Part shown: in pieces, positions 1 to 8,690 of the stretch
Layout of the letters: each line of letters starts with the position of its first letter
How positions within the stretch are numbered: position 1 is the stretch's first letter
Assembly (NCBI RefSeq): GCF_900302485.1
Contig: NZ_OMOI01000001.1
Location: forward strand, 372,001 to 436,000
DNA length: 64,000 bases
Direction of reading: 5' to 3'
Origin: Aliiroseovarius pelagivivens
GTDB lineage: Bacteria > Pseudomonadota > Alphaproteobacteria > Rhodobacterales > Rhodobacteraceae
Translations under genes and position numbers: made by a program
Notes under the pieces: generated by a model
What the model saw: the letters and a program-made list of their open reading frames with translations, nothing else
The model's database searches: none
Told to the model about the DNA's origin: nothing

Positions 1-254
1 AGACCAGCATCGGGGTGACGCTCGGCCAAAGTCTCGGCCATCGCCAGAGTGTCGCCCACCGGAATGCCGTCCGGTGTCTTCATGACTGGCACGAACCGCG
101 CCGGGGCCAGTTCTGCCAAATCTTCTTTCAACGTGCCGCTATAGAGGCCAGCCAAATGGGTGCGGAAGGGGATGTTGAACGCTTCGAACATCAGCCATCC
201 GCGCAGGGACCAGCTCGAAAATGTCTGGTCGCCGATATAAAGATCATAACTCAT
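1..254 (-). CDS. Glutathione S-transferase family protein (N-terminal part, cut by window edge)
   Basis: Only the first 84 residues lie in the window; the gene runs off the left edge. The protein begins MSYDLYIGDQTFSSWSLRGW, a thioredoxin-fold GST N-terminus in which the Ser-Ser-Trp-Ser stretch lies where the glutathione-activating Ser/Cys normally sits. The later stretch with VPVMKTPDG and the Glu-Thr after a hydrophobic beta strand fit the cis-Pro region of the GST fold. The likely role is a cytosolic glutathione-dependent conjugation or reduction reaction; the substrate cannot be inferred. It is read on the minus strand, downstream of the cobU pair, about 57 bases from the phosphatase stop. 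Confidence 0.75.
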   Translation of the reverse strand, partial: MSYDLYIGDQTFSSWSLRGWLMFEAFNIPFRTHLAGLYSGTLKEDLAELAPARFVPVMKTPDGIPVGDTLAMAETLAERHPDAG

Positions 255-311
255 GCGCTTAGATTAACGTGACGTGACCCGCGCGCAATTTCCAATTTGT
301 GACGCTGCTGT

Positions 312-896
312 TCACGGCAGGTGATTGATATCCCCGACCGACCAAGCCGTCCCGTCCCAAAGAAGTCGCGTGACCGACAGGTTGTCGATCTTGTGACCAA
401 GCGCCTGATAGGCCGTCATACCACCCGCCCGCGCAATCTGGGTCAGGATTACACCGAAATGGGCCACCGCGATGATGTTGCTGTGACCCGCGCCGTTCAG
501 TCCGTCCACCACGCCCGACACCCGCGCCGCCAATTGGTTCCAGCTTTCGCCCTTCGGCGCCATATGATCCCCCGGCGTTTCCCAAAAGGCGCGCGACAGG
601 TCTGGATCGCGATCCGAGACCTCCTGCCAGCCCAGACCATCCCACTCTCCGAAATGAAACTCGCGCAGGTCGGGGTGATGCGGCAGCCGTGTCCGCCCAT
701 CCCCTATCGCGTCTGCCGTAGCCGAGGCACGGATCAGATCGCTTGAGATAACCGCTGCGCTATCCGGCAGATGATTTGATAACCGCGCCAAGGCCGCTGT
801 GTCCGACAGGTCCGCCGGCAGATCTCGCCAACCCACCATATTCTTGGCATGGGTCGGGCCGTGACGCACCCACCACCAAGTTACCGGAGTGCTCAT
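312..896 (-). CDS. Histidine phosphatase family protein, possibly alpha-ribazole phosphatase-like
   Basis: A 194-residue protein with the branch-1 histidine phosphatase signature near the N-terminus (WWWVRHGPTHAKN: phosphohistidine in RHG) and the second catalytic His in VAHFGVI near the C-terminus. Family members remove phosphate from small metabolites or proteins. The start overlaps the stop of the upstream cobU by four bases (ATGA), so it is probably translationally coupled. That context suggests the cobalamin pathway step done by CobC (alpha-ribazole phosphatase), but the sequence alone does not separate CobC from generic phosphoglycerate mutase-like phosphatases. The frame stays open upstream inside cobU; the coupled ATG is chosen. 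Confidence 0.8.
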   Translation of the reverse strand: MSTPVTWWWVRHGPTHAKNMVGWRDLPADLSDTAALARLSNHLPDSAAVISSDLIRASATADAIGDGRTRLPHHPDLREFHFGEWDGLGWQEVSDRDPDLSRAFWETPGDHMAPKGESWNQLAARVSGVVDGLNGAGHSNIIAVAHFGVILTQIARAGGMTAYQALGHKIDNLSVTRLLWDGTAWSVGDINHLP

Positions 897-1435
897 GGAG
901 CGCCCTCGGGCAGGTGTCCTTTTAACGGCAGGGGCAGCCCAGCCATCACAGTGACGACCAGATCTGCACGCTGGGCGATGCGCTGGTTCAGCTCGCCCTG
1001 CGCCTGGCGAAATCGCCGCGCAAGTGCGTTTTCCGGTACGATGCCCGCGCCGACTTCGTTCGAGACGACGACGACCGGGGCCACGCAATCAGACATAGCT
1101 TTAAATAGGGTGACTTCGGCGTCACCCAGATTTGTCTCGGCAAACAATTGGTTCGACAGCCACATGGTTGCGCAGTCGAACAGAACGACCTCGTCTTCCC
1201 GCGCGCAGGTAAAGGCGTCAGCGGCTTCCAAATGTGCTTCGATTGTGCGCCAACCGTCCCCCCGCCGCGCTTGGTGGCGGGCGATCTTGTCGTCCATTTC
1301 CGCGTCAAAAGATTGCGCCGTGGCGATATACAGCATCGGACGCTCGGTGGCCGTGACCAGCCGTTCGGCATAATCCGACTTGCCGGATGCCGCGCCGCCC
1401 AGCACGAGGGTCAAAGGGGGAAGTGTCATGCTCAT
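893..1435 (-). CDS. cobU: Adenosylcobinamide kinase / adenosylcobinamide-phosphate guanylyltransferase
   Basis: A 180-residue bifunctional enzyme of late cobalamin assembly. It phosphorylates adenosylcobinamide and then transfers GMP to form AdoCbi-GDP in the cytosol. A P-loop lies directly at the N-terminus (LVLGGAASGKSDYAE), followed by the family motif YIATAQ, the RHQARRG region that carries the guanylylated His, and VVSNEVGAGIVPE. The start at MSMTLPPL is chosen because it places the P-loop at about residue 10, as usual; an upstream in-frame ATG would add 12 unlike residues. The downstream phosphatase overlaps it by 4 bases. Confidence 0.93.
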   Translation of the reverse strand: MSMTLPPLTLVLGGAASGKSDYAERLVTATERPMLYIATAQSFDAEMDDKIARHQARRGDGWRTIEAHLEAADAFTCAREDEVVLFDCATMWLSNQLFAETNLGDAEVTLFKAMSDCVAPVVVVSNEVGAGIVPENALARRFRQAQGELNQRIAQRADLVVTVMAGLPLPLKGHLPEGAP

Positions 1436-1517
1436 CCCTCTGACGTGGCATTGTGACCTATGACGCGTCAAGGCGAAAGCGCTTGAGGCGCTTGCCCGCC
1501 CGTCCTAGCCTCGCCCC

Positions 1518-2303
1518 ATGAAACAATTGTTGCTTGCCCTGACCCTGATTGCCGCACCCGCCTTTGCGCAGCAGGCCACGCTGACCTCGGCCGACCTGAC
1601 ACGTCTGAAGGCTGCCGATGTGATCATAGTGGGCGAGGTACACGACAATCCGACCCATCACGCGACGCAATCTCAGATCGTAGAAGCCGTGGCTCCGGTC
1701 GCACTTGTGATTGAGATGTTGGGGCAGGAGGATGCCGAAGCGTTGGCCGCTGATCCCGCAGGGTTTGCGGATCGTTGGGCAGCAACCGGCTGGCCCGACT
1801 TCCGGATGTATTTGCCGATCTTTCAGGCGCATGACGGCCCGATCATTGGCGCAGCGGTCCCCCGTGATGTGGCACGCGCGACCTATGCGGACGGGGTTGA
1901 GGCGCATTTTCAGGGGAATGCGGTGGCCTATGGCTTGACCGATGCATTGCCAGAGGATCAGCAAGCCCAAAGGGTCGAGCTTCAGTTTCAGGCCCATTGC
2001 GAAGCCATGCCGCGCGAGATGATGGGCGGCATGATCGAGGTGCAGCGGCTGCGCGACGCCACGCTGGCGGCAGGTGTGGTTCAGGCCGTCGCCGACGCGG
2101 ACGGGTCGGTGGTGGTCATCACCGGAAATGGCCACGCACGTAAAGACTGGGGCGTGCCTGCCTATCTGGCGCGGGTTGCGCCGGAATTGACGGTGATTTC
2201 GGTCGGACAGGGCGAGGATGGTGTGCCGCCTGAAGGCGGGTTCGACATCGTTTTGGATGCTCTATCGCCAGATCGCCCTGATCCGTGTGCGCAGTTCAAA
2301 TAG
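1518..2303 (+). CDS. ChaN family protein (haem-iron uptake-like, secreted)
   Basis: A 261-residue protein with a cleavable signal peptide (MKQLLLALTLIAAPAFAQQ), so it is exported to the periplasm. The mature part matches the ChaN / DUF399 family: IIVGEVHDNPTHH carries the conserved Gly-Glu-x-His motif, and VVVITGNGHARKDWGVP is the conserved Gly-Asn-Gly-His motif near the C-terminus. Known ChaN proteins bind stacked haem cofactors and are linked to iron acquisition. There is no lipobox Cys at the signal cleavage site, so unlike some relatives it is probably soluble. It stands alone, with a gap of 66 bases before coaBC; no Fur-like box is evident. Confidence 0.82.
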   Translation: MKQLLLALTLIAAPAFAQQATLTSADLTRLKAADVIIVGEVHDNPTHHATQSQIVEAVAPVALVIEMLGQEDAEALAADPAGFADRWAATGWPDFRMYLPIFQAHDGPIIGAAVPRDVARATYADGVEAHFQGNAVAYGLTDALPEDQQAQRVELQFQAHCEAMPREMMGGMIEVQRLRDATLAAGVVQAVADADGSVVVITGNGHARKDWGVPAYLARVAPELTVISVGQGEDGVPPEGGFDIVLDALSPDRPDPCAQFK

Positions 2304-2369
2304 AACCTGCCCATTGAAAGGCAGGCCGTGCTCCCGTAACTGTTTGATTGTACTTCAAAGGGGATCCCC

Positions 2370-3569
2370 ATGCTGGCTGGCAAACACATCCTTCTGATCA
2401 TCGGCGGCGGCATCGCGGCCTTCAAATCCTTGGACCTGATCCGTCGCCTGCGCGAACGCGGGGCCGAGGTCACGCCCGTGATCACCAAAGCCGGGCAAGA
2501 GTTCGTGACGCCTCTGTCTGCGTCCGGGTTGGCGGCGAACAAGGTCTATACGGACCTGTTTGACCTGACGGACGAAGCCGAGATGGGCCATATCGAGCTG
2601 TCGCGCGCTGCCGATCTGGTGGTGGTTGCGCCTGCAACCGCGGACCTTTTGGGCAAGATGGCGGGGGGGCTTGCGAACGATTTGGCCTCGACCCTGTTGA
2701 TGGCGACGGACAAGCGCGTATTGGTCGCGCCCGCGATGAATGTGCGCATGTGGGAACATCCGGCCTGTCAGCGCAATGTGGAAACGTTGAAAGGTGACGG
2801 CGTTCTGTTCGTCGGCCCAAACGAAGGCGCAATGGCCTGTGGCGAGTTCGGCCCGGGCCGCATGTCCGAGCCGCTTGAGATCGTATCCGCCGTCGAAGCC
2901 GCTTTGATGGACGGTCCCTTGAAGGGTAAGCATGTGCTTGTAACCTCGGGCCCGACGCACGAACCGATTGATCCGGTGCGCTATATCGCTAACCGGTCAT
3001 CTGGGGCGCAAGGCACGGCGCTGGGCAGCGCCTTGGCTGCGCTTGGGGCGGATGTGACCTTTGTCACCGGGCCTGCGGATGTGCCCCCGCCTGACGGCGT
3101 GAACGTGGTGAAGGTGCAATCTGCGCAAGAGATGCTGAAAGCCGTGAAAGCTGCATTGCCCGCCGATGCTGCCGTCTTTGCCGCCGCCGTGGCCGACTGG
3201 CGTGTCGCTTCGGCGTCGAACAGCAAAATTAAGAAAGACGCTAAGGGCAGCCTGCCGGTGCTGAAATTCGCCGAGAACCCAGACATCCTTGCGACCGTCA
3301 GCCAGATGAAGAAAGGTCGGCCCCCGCTGGTTGTGGGATTTGCCGCCGAAACGGATGACGTCATGGCCAATGCCACCGCCAAGCGCGCACGCAAGGGCTG
3401 TGACTGGATCGTGGCCAATGATGTCAGCCCGGAAACCGGGATCATGGGCGGGACTGAAAATGCCGTGACGCTGATTTCCGAAGGCGGCGCGGATGTTTGG
3501 CCGCGCATGGGCAAGGATGACGTTGCCCGTCAACTGGCCGCACGGATTGCGGACGCGTTGGTGCAATAG
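2370..3569 (+). CDS. coaBC: Bifunctional phosphopantothenoylcysteine decarboxylase / phosphopantothenate-cysteine ligase
   Basis: A 399-residue coenzyme A biosynthesis enzyme with two fused domains. Residues 1 to about 185 form the FMN-dependent CoaC decarboxylase: His74 in the MGHIELSR motif, the PAMN motif at 121-124, and the substrate-clamp Cys157 in ACGEFGPGRM. From about residue 186 the CoaB ligase follows, with VLVTSGPTHEPIDPVRYI nucleotide binding and the KIKK signature. It converts 4'-phosphopantothenate plus Cys to 4'-phosphopantetheine. The length is normal for CoaBC. It is followed 49 bases later by dut, as in many proteobacteria. Confidence 0.97.
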   Translation: MLAGKHILLIIGGGIAAFKSLDLIRRLRERGAEVTPVITKAGQEFVTPLSASGLAANKVYTDLFDLTDEAEMGHIELSRAADLVVVAPATADLLGKMAGGLANDLASTLLMATDKRVLVAPAMNVRMWEHPACQRNVETLKGDGVLFVGPNEGAMACGEFGPGRMSEPLEIVSAVEAALMDGPLKGKHVLVTSGPTHEPIDPVRYIANRSSGAQGTALGSALAALGADVTFVTGPADVPPPDGVNVVKVQSAQEMLKAVKAALPADAAVFAAAVADWRVASASNSKIKKDAKGSLPVLKFAENPDILATVSQMKKGRPPLVVGFAAETDDVMANATAKRARKGCDWIVANDVSPETGIMGGTENAVTLISEGGADVWPRMGKDDVARQLAARIADALVQ

Positions 3570-3618
3570 AGTTCATGCCTCCGGCAGGGATATTTGAAGT
3601 AAGAAAATGAGAGGGCCG

Positions 3619-4083
3619 ATGCCACAGATCAATGTCGTTCGCGAAGAGGGCTCAGATGCGTCCGTGGCGTTGCCATCCTATGAAACGTCCGGGGCTGCGG
3701 GTGCCGATTTGCGCGCCAACCTGCCCGATGGGGATCGCGCCGAGGGTTGGGTTCTGGCCCCGATGGAACGTCGTATCGTGCCCACTGGTCTGCGCGTCGA
3801 AATCCCCGAGGGATACGAGATGCAAATCAGGCCTCGGTCTGGTTTGGCGGCAAAGCAGGGTGTGACGCTGGCCAATGCGCCGGGCACCATCGACAGCGAC
3901 TATCGTGGGCCGCTTGGGGTGATCCTGATCAATCTTGGAGCCGATCCCTTCACCGTCGGCCATGGCGAGCGCATCGCGCAGGCTGTGATCGCTCCTGTGG
4001 TGCAGGCGGACTATGTGCAGGTGGACGCGCTTGGTGGCACCACGCGCGGTGAAGGTGGCTTCGGGTCTACGGGGCGCGGCTAA
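3619..4083 (+). CDS. dut: Deoxyuridine 5'-triphosphate nucleotidohydrolase (dUTPase)
   Basis: A 154-residue homotrimeric dUTPase that hydrolyses dUTP to dUMP and pyrophosphate, keeping uracil out of DNA and feeding dTMP synthesis. All five family motifs are visible in order: [30 protein letters not shown] (catalytic Asp), GERIAQAVI and the C-terminal GEGGFGSTG arm. An ATG 12 bases upstream (3607) is in frame, but the GAGAGGG sequence at 3609-3615 is a well-spaced ribosome binding site for the ATG at 3619, so the shorter form is preferred. The next gene starts one base after its stop. Confidence 0.97.
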   Translation: MPQINVVREEGSDASVALPSYETSGAAGADLRANLPDGDRAEGWVLAPMERRIVPTGLRVEIPEGYEMQIRPRSGLAAKQGVTLANAPGTIDSDYRGPLGVILINLGADPFTVGHGERIAQAVIAPVVQADYVQVDALGGTTRGEGGFGSTGRG

Positions 4084-4084
4084 G

Positions 4085-5128
4085 ATGTCTTGGGTTCTGC
4101 TGACATTGGCTCTGATCTGGTTGGGCGGCGCTTATCTGCGGTTCACTAGATCGCAACGCTGGTATCTGACCGGACTGTTGGCCGCCGTCGTTCTGCTGAG
4201 TTTTGCTGTCCTGCCTGCGGGCAACCCCATCACTGCCGGTCTGGGCGGAAACTTCACCATCTGGGCGGTGTTTTTTGTAGCGATCGGTTTGGCCGCGCTT
4301 TACGGGCGCGGGCTGGTGTGGCTGAAGTCCCGCGTGTCTGACGCCCCGACGTCTGACGCGGATGATGGCCCCTTCACGGATACTGAACTGGATCGCTATG
4401 CCCGCCACATCGTGTTGCGGGAAATCGGCGGGCCGGGGCAGGTCGCTTTGAAGAACGCCAAGGTGCTGGTTGTTGGCGCAGGTGGGCTTGGTTCGCCGGT
4501 GCTGCTCTATCTGGCGGCGGCGGGCGTTGGCACCATTGGCGTGATTGACGACGACGTGGTGGATAATTCGAACCTGCAACGACAAGTGATCCACCGTGAT
4601 GCCGATATTGGTGTGCCCAAAGTGTTCTCGGCCGAAGCCGCCATGCGCGCGCAAAACCCTGCCATCGAGGTCCGCCCCTATCACCGTCGTCTGACCGACG
4701 ACGTCGCGGACGAGCTGCTGTCCGAGTATGACCTGATCCTTGAAGGCTCGGACAATTTCGAAACGCGATATCTGGTGAACAGCGTCGCCACCAAGTTGGG
4801 CAAACCCGTCATCGGCGGCGCGCTCAGCCAGTGGGAGGGGCAGGTCTCGACTTTCGATCCCGCGCGCGGCGCGCCCTGCTATCAATGCATTTTCCCCAAA
4901 GCCCCCGCACCGGGCCTGGCCCCGAGCTGTTCCGAGGCCGGCGTCGTCGGCCCGTTGCCTGCTATCATCGGCGGCATCATGGCGACTGAAGCTGTGAAAG
5001 AGATCACCGGCGCGGGCGAGGGCCTGCGTGGCCGGATGCTGATCTATGACGCGATGTATGCGGAAACGCGGGTGATCAAGACCAAGCGGCGCGAGGGGTG
5101 TGAGTGTTGTGGAGGAGCGAGCTTGTGA
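4085..5128 (+). CDS. ThiF/MoeB/HesA family adenylyltransferase with N-terminal membrane segments
   Basis: A 347-residue protein. Residues 1-75 hold about three hydrophobic segments (near 1-16, 28-45 and 58-73). From about 98 a complete E1-like domain follows: GAGGLGS (131-137) ATP loop, DDDVVDNSNLQRQ with the adenylation Arg166, and zinc-binding pairs CYQC and, at the C-terminus, CECC. Such enzymes adenylate the C-terminal Gly-Gly of MoaD or ThiS. Plain MoeB is about 250 residues, so the membrane part is an added domain. The start is one base after the dut stop. No moaD, thiS or rhodanese gene lies nearby, so its partner is unknown. Confidence 0.85.
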   Translation: MSWVLLTLALIWLGGAYLRFTRSQRWYLTGLLAAVVLLSFAVLPAGNPITAGLGGNFTIWAVFFVAIGLAALYGRGLVWLKSRVSDAPTSDADDGPFTDTELDRYARHIVLREIGGPGQVALKNAKVLVVGAGGLGSPVLLYLAAAGVGTIGVIDDDVVDNSNLQRQVIHRDADIGVPKVFSAEAAMRAQNPAIEVRPYHRRLTDDVADELLSEYDLILEGSDNFETRYLVNSVATKLGKPVIGGALSQWEGQVSTFDPARGAPCYQCIFPKAPAPGLAPSCSEAGVVGPLPAIIGGIMATEAVKEITGAGEGLRGRMLIYDAMYAETRVIKTKRREGCECCGGASL

Positions 5129-5268
5129 TGCCTGCCGGCGTTTCCGGGGGAGACAGTGTTTGTGGTGAGCACCATAGAATTGATCTCAATAGCGACCGCC
5201 ATGCCGTCCGACGCGCCCGTTAATCCGCTACTGTTAGTACCAAATCAAATAAACGGAGGTAGTTCAGA

Positions 5269-5664
5269 ATGAGCGGAGAGACCAATCTGGACGAACTGAT
5301 CAGATCCCTTTCGGCAGTTCTTGCTGAAGGATTGTATGTGTTTGCAACTGTCCAATCGGATCAACCACTTCCCGACATCGAACCTCGAATGATTTTTAGA
5401 GAGTCGGAAGGCACCACTTTTATCTTATTGAAATCCGAAGCGGACAAGCTTGGGTTGGCCTATGAATTTCCGTGCCGAATGATCACTCTAAATATTCACT
5501 CGTCGCTTGACGCGGTTGGCTTCATGGCACGAATTGCCACTGAGCTTGCAAAGCGCGACATGGGCGTAAATCCCGTCTCTGGATTCTTTCACGACCACTT
5601 GTTTGTGCCGGATGGGCGCGAGCAGGACGCCATGAACGCCTTAAGGGAAATGTCGCAAAGCTGA
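5269..5664 (+). CDS. ACT domain-containing protein (ACT_3/DUF2241-like)
   Basis: A 131-residue protein without signal peptide or membrane segment. The N-terminal half (LYVFATVQSDQPLPDIEPRMIFRESEGTT read as two pieces) and the C-terminal half (MITLNIHSSLDAVGFMARIA, then HDHLFVP) look like the paired small-molecule-binding folds of the ACT_3 family, whose ligand is not known; amino acids are a guess. The reading frame uses codons rare in the neighbourhood (TTA, AGA, AAA, ATT) and is visibly less GC-rich, hinting at a later arrival. A ribosome binding site (GGAGG) lies at 5255-5259. Confidence 0.7.
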   Translation: MSGETNLDELIRSLSAVLAEGLYVFATVQSDQPLPDIEPRMIFRESEGTTFILLKSEADKLGLAYEFPCRMITLNIHSSLDAVGFMARIATELAKRDMGVNPVSGFFHDHLFVPDGREQDAMNALREMSQS

Positions 5665-5718
5665 CCCCCCTTCCATTCCCCACCCTCTCCCCCTAGCTTC
5701 CCCTCAAAGGAGACCCCC

Positions 5719-7737
5719 ATGACCAACCCGCTTCTGTCCGCTTGGGACACGCCCTTTGAGCTGCCGCCGTTTGACCGGATCACGGACGCCGATTTCGAAC
5801 CGGCCTTTCATGCCGCATTAGACGACACCCGCGCGGCGATTGCGGCGATCACCGACACCCCGGACGCGCCCACATTCGCCAATACGGTCGAGGCGTTGGA
5901 GCTTGCAGACGCGCCGCTCGACCGGGTGTTGGGTGTTTTCTACAACGTGGCGGGTTCGGACAGCACGCCTGCGCGCGAGGAATTGCAGCGCATGTTCTCG
6001 CCCTTGCTTGCGGCGTTCTCGTCCGAGGTGACGATGAATGCGGATCTGTTTCAGCGGATTGAAGCGCTGTGGCAGGCGCGCGATACGCTGGGATTGACCG
6101 ATGAACAGGCGCGCGTGCTGATGCTGACCCGTCGCCGGTTCGTGCGCTCTGGCGCGCTTTTGGAGGGTGCGGATCGGGATCGGTTGAAAGAAGTGTTGGA
6201 ACGTCTTGCTTCATTGGGGACCGAGTTCACCCAGAACCTTCTGGCGGACGAACGCAGTTGGTTCATGCCTCTGGCCGAAGGCGACTTGGACGGTTTGCCT
6301 GAATTTGTAACCGATGCCGCCCGTGCCGCCGGGACGGAAAAGGGCGTGGACGGGCCTGCCGTGACGCTGTCTCGGTCCGTTATCACGCCGTTCTTGCAGC
6401 ATTCCACCCGCCGCGATCTGCGCCGGAAAGCGTACGAGGCCTATACCGCGCGTGGCGCGAATGGCGGCGACACGGACAACCGCGCAATTGCTGCCGAAAC
6501 GTTGTCTCTGCGGGAAGAACGCGCGCGTCTGTTGGGGTATGACAGCTTCGCCGCTTTCAAGTTGGAAACCGAGATGGCGGGCACCCCCGACCGGGTGCGT
6601 GATTTGCTGATGCAGGTCTGGGAACCCGCCCGCGAGGCCGCCAATAAGGATGCGGTCCGTATGACCGAGATGCTGCACGCGGACGGTCACAATGGTGAAC
6701 TGGAACCGTGGGATTGGCACTTTTACGCGGAACGCCGGCGCGAGGCCGAGCATGATCTGGACGAGGCCGAGATCAAGCCGTTCCTGCAACTCGACCGCAT
6801 GATCGAGGCATCGTTTGACACTGCAAACCGCCTGTTCGGGCTGGAATTCGCGCCCTTGGATGTGACGCTCTATCACCCTGACGCGCGCGCGTGGGAGGTC
6901 ACACGCGATGGCCAGCATGTCGCGGTCTTCGTCGGCGACTATTTTGCCCGAGGCTCGAAACGATCCGGCGCGTGGTGTTCGGCGATGCGCAGCCAGCAGA
7001 AGCTGGCCGGGGACATCCGCCCCATCGTGGTGAATGTCTGCAACTTCGCCAAACCGGAAGACGGCCAGCCCGGCTTGCTGTCTTGGGATGACGCCCGCAC
7101 GCTGTTCCACGAATTTGGCCACGCGCTGCATCAGATGTTGTCCGATGTGACCTATTCGTCGATTTCCGGCACCTCGGTCGCGCGTGATTTCGTCGAGCTG
7201 CCTAGCCAGCTTTACGAACACTGGCTGGAAGTGCCCGAAGTGCTGGGCAAGTTCGCCACCCACGCCAGAACCGGCGAGGCGATGCCGAAGGCGCTTTTGG
7301 ACAAGCTGCTGGCTGCGTCGACCCATGACACCGGGTTCCAGACAGTTGAATTCCTGTCCTCGGCCATTGTCGATCTGGATTTCCATGACGGGGCTGCGCC
7401 TGCCGACCCGATGGAGGCGCAGGCGGCGACATTGGAACGAATTGGCATGCCCTCGGCCATTCGAATGCGCCACGCCACACCGCATTTCGCCCATGTCTTC
7501 GCGGGCGACGGATACTCGTCGGGCTACTACAGCTACATGTGGTCCGAGGTCATGGACGCCGATGCTTTTGACGCCTTCACGGAAACGGGCGACGCCTTCG
7601 ACCCGGCAATGGCCGTGAAACTGGAAGAGCATATCCTGTCGAAAGGCGGATCGGTGGATGCCGCAGACCTGTACACCGCGTTCCGGGGTCGGTTGCCCGG
7701 CGTTGATCCGCTTCTGAAAGGGCGCGGGTTGGCTTAA
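5719..7737 (+). CDS. dcp: M3 family metallopeptidase (peptidyl-dipeptidase Dcp / oligopeptidase A type)
   Basis: A 672-residue zinc peptidase of the thimet oligopeptidase family, probably cytosolic because no signal peptide is present. The zinc motif HEFGHALH lies near residue 460, followed by the downstream Glu in SQLYEHW, and the substrate-binding Tyr/His region near DGYSSGYYSYMWSE is intact. It cleaves short peptides, finishing protein turnover. The length matches Dcp and PrlC; I cannot decide between dipeptidyl and endo-specificity. An AAAGGAGA ribosome site precedes the ATG. Its stop codon shares the bases TTAA with the convergent fieF-like gene. Confidence 0.93.
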   Translation: MTNPLLSAWDTPFELPPFDRITDADFEPAFHAALDDTRAAIAAITDTPDAPTFANTVEALELADAPLDRVLGVFYNVAGSDSTPAREELQRMFSPLLAAFSSEVTMNADLFQRIEALWQARDTLGLTDEQARVLMLTRRRFVRSGALLEGADRDRLKEVLERLASLGTEFTQNLLADERSWFMPLAEGDLDGLPEFVTDAARAAGTEKGVDGPAVTLSRSVITPFLQHSTRRDLRRKAYEAYTARGANGGDTDNRAIAAETLSLREERARLLGYDSFAAFKLETEMAGTPDRVRDLLMQVWEPAREAANKDAVRMTEMLHADGHNGELEPWDWHFYAERRREAEHDLDEAEIKPFLQLDRMIEASFDTANRLFGLEFAPLDVTLYHPDARAWEVTRDGQHVAVFVGDYFARGSKRSGAWCSAMRSQQKLAGDIRPIVVNVCNFAKPEDGQPGLLSWDDARTLFHEFGHALHQMLSDVTYSSISGTSVARDFVELPSQLYEHWLEVPEVLGKFATHARTGEAMPKALLDKLLAASTHDTGFQTVEFLSSAIVDLDFHDGAAPADPMEAQAATLERIGMPSAIRMRHATPHFAHVFAGDGYSSGYYSYMWSEVMDADAFDAFTETGDAFDPAMAVKLEEHILSKGGSVDAADLYTAFRGRLPGVDPLLKGRGLA

Positions 7738-8645
7738 GCTTTCTGGGGGTCGTCCGGATGCGTTTCGACCCCCACCGGATCCTTGTGGATCAACACATCT
7801 GTGTTCGGAAAGGCCCGCAGAATGGCGCGGCGCAGGCTGGCGCCGATCGCATGCGCCTCGTCCAGCGTTTGTGTGCCGTCCAGCTCGATATGCAGGTTGA
7901 TAAAGGTGATCGAGCCCGCCCGACGGGTCTTCAGATCGTGAAAGCCGTGGATGCCGGGATGGTCGCGGGCGATGGCCTCGACCCCTTCGATCACGGCTGG
8001 ATCTGCGGCGCGGTCCATCAGCGCGTCCCATGCGGTCTTGAAGATGCGCAAGGCCCCGACTGCCAGCATGATCGCGGCACCGATGGCGACGACACTGTCG
8101 ATTTGCTCCATCCCGAACCACGCGGCGGCCCATAGGGATAGGATTGCGCCGATATTGGGGATGAGGTCGCCCAGATAATGCAGGCTGTCGGCCTTCACCA
8201 CCGCAGACCCGGTGCGGGTTGCTACGTGGCGCTGCCACAACACCAGCGCCAGTGTCAGCACGATGGACACGACCATGACGAAGATGCCGCTTTCATGGGA
8301 CATGATCGGTGCCGGCTCGCCTGAAAGAAGACGCGCAACAGCCGCCCACGCGATGATCCCGGCGGATACGAGAATGAATAGGCTCTGCCCCAGTGCTGCC
8401 AAATCCTCGGCCGAGGAATGCCCGAAGGCGTGATCTTCATCTGCGGGGCGTGAAGCGTACCAAATCGCAGCCAACGCCCCAAGTGACACCATCAGATCCA
8501 TCGCACTGTCGGCCAGCGAGGCTGCCACCGACAGCGCCTGCGTTTCGCCCAACGCCCACAGCTTCAACGCCACAAGCATCACCGCAACAAGCGCCGAGGC
8601 GGCGCCTGCGGACAGGTTCAGTCTGGTGTTCTCGGGTCTGCTCAT
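7734..8645 (-). CDS. Cation diffusion facilitator family efflux transporter (FieF-like)
   Basis: A 303-residue inner-membrane divalent-metal/proton antiporter. It has about six transmembrane helices followed by a cytoplasmic ferredoxin-like domain with the His/Asp cluster. Metal site A is visible as DSAMD in the second helix and HSSAED in the fifth; DHAFGH precedes the latter, as in FieF/YiiP. The substrate is probably Fe(II), Zn(II) or Mn(II). The gene converges on dcp and the two stop codons overlap completely (TTAA at 7734-7737). It appears monocistronic. Confidence 0.92.
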   Translation of the reverse strand: MSRPENTRLNLSAGAASALVAVMLVALKLWALGETQALSVAASLADSAMDLMVSLGALAAIWYASRPADEDHAFGHSSAEDLAALGQSLFILVSAGIIAWAAVARLLSGEPAPIMSHESGIFVMVVSIVLTLALVLWQRHVATRTGSAVVKADSLHYLGDLIPNIGAILSLWAAAWFGMEQIDSVVAIGAAIMLAVGALRIFKTAWDALMDRAADPAVIEGVEAIARDHPGIHGFHDLKTRRAGSITFINLHIELDGTQTLDEAHAIGASLRRAILRAFPNTDVLIHKDPVGVETHPDDPQKA

Positions 8646-8690
8646 GGTTCTGGGCTAGCTCACAGGGGCTGGGGGCGCAAGTTTTGGTGG

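Noticed and set aside
2306..2325. CCTGCC/GGCAGG hairpin after the ChaN gene as a terminator
   Set aside because: Only a 6-bp stem and no T tract.
6211..8238. A 675-codon minus-strand frame across dcp and fieF
   Set aside because: No domain similarity, and it overlaps two confident genes in other frames.
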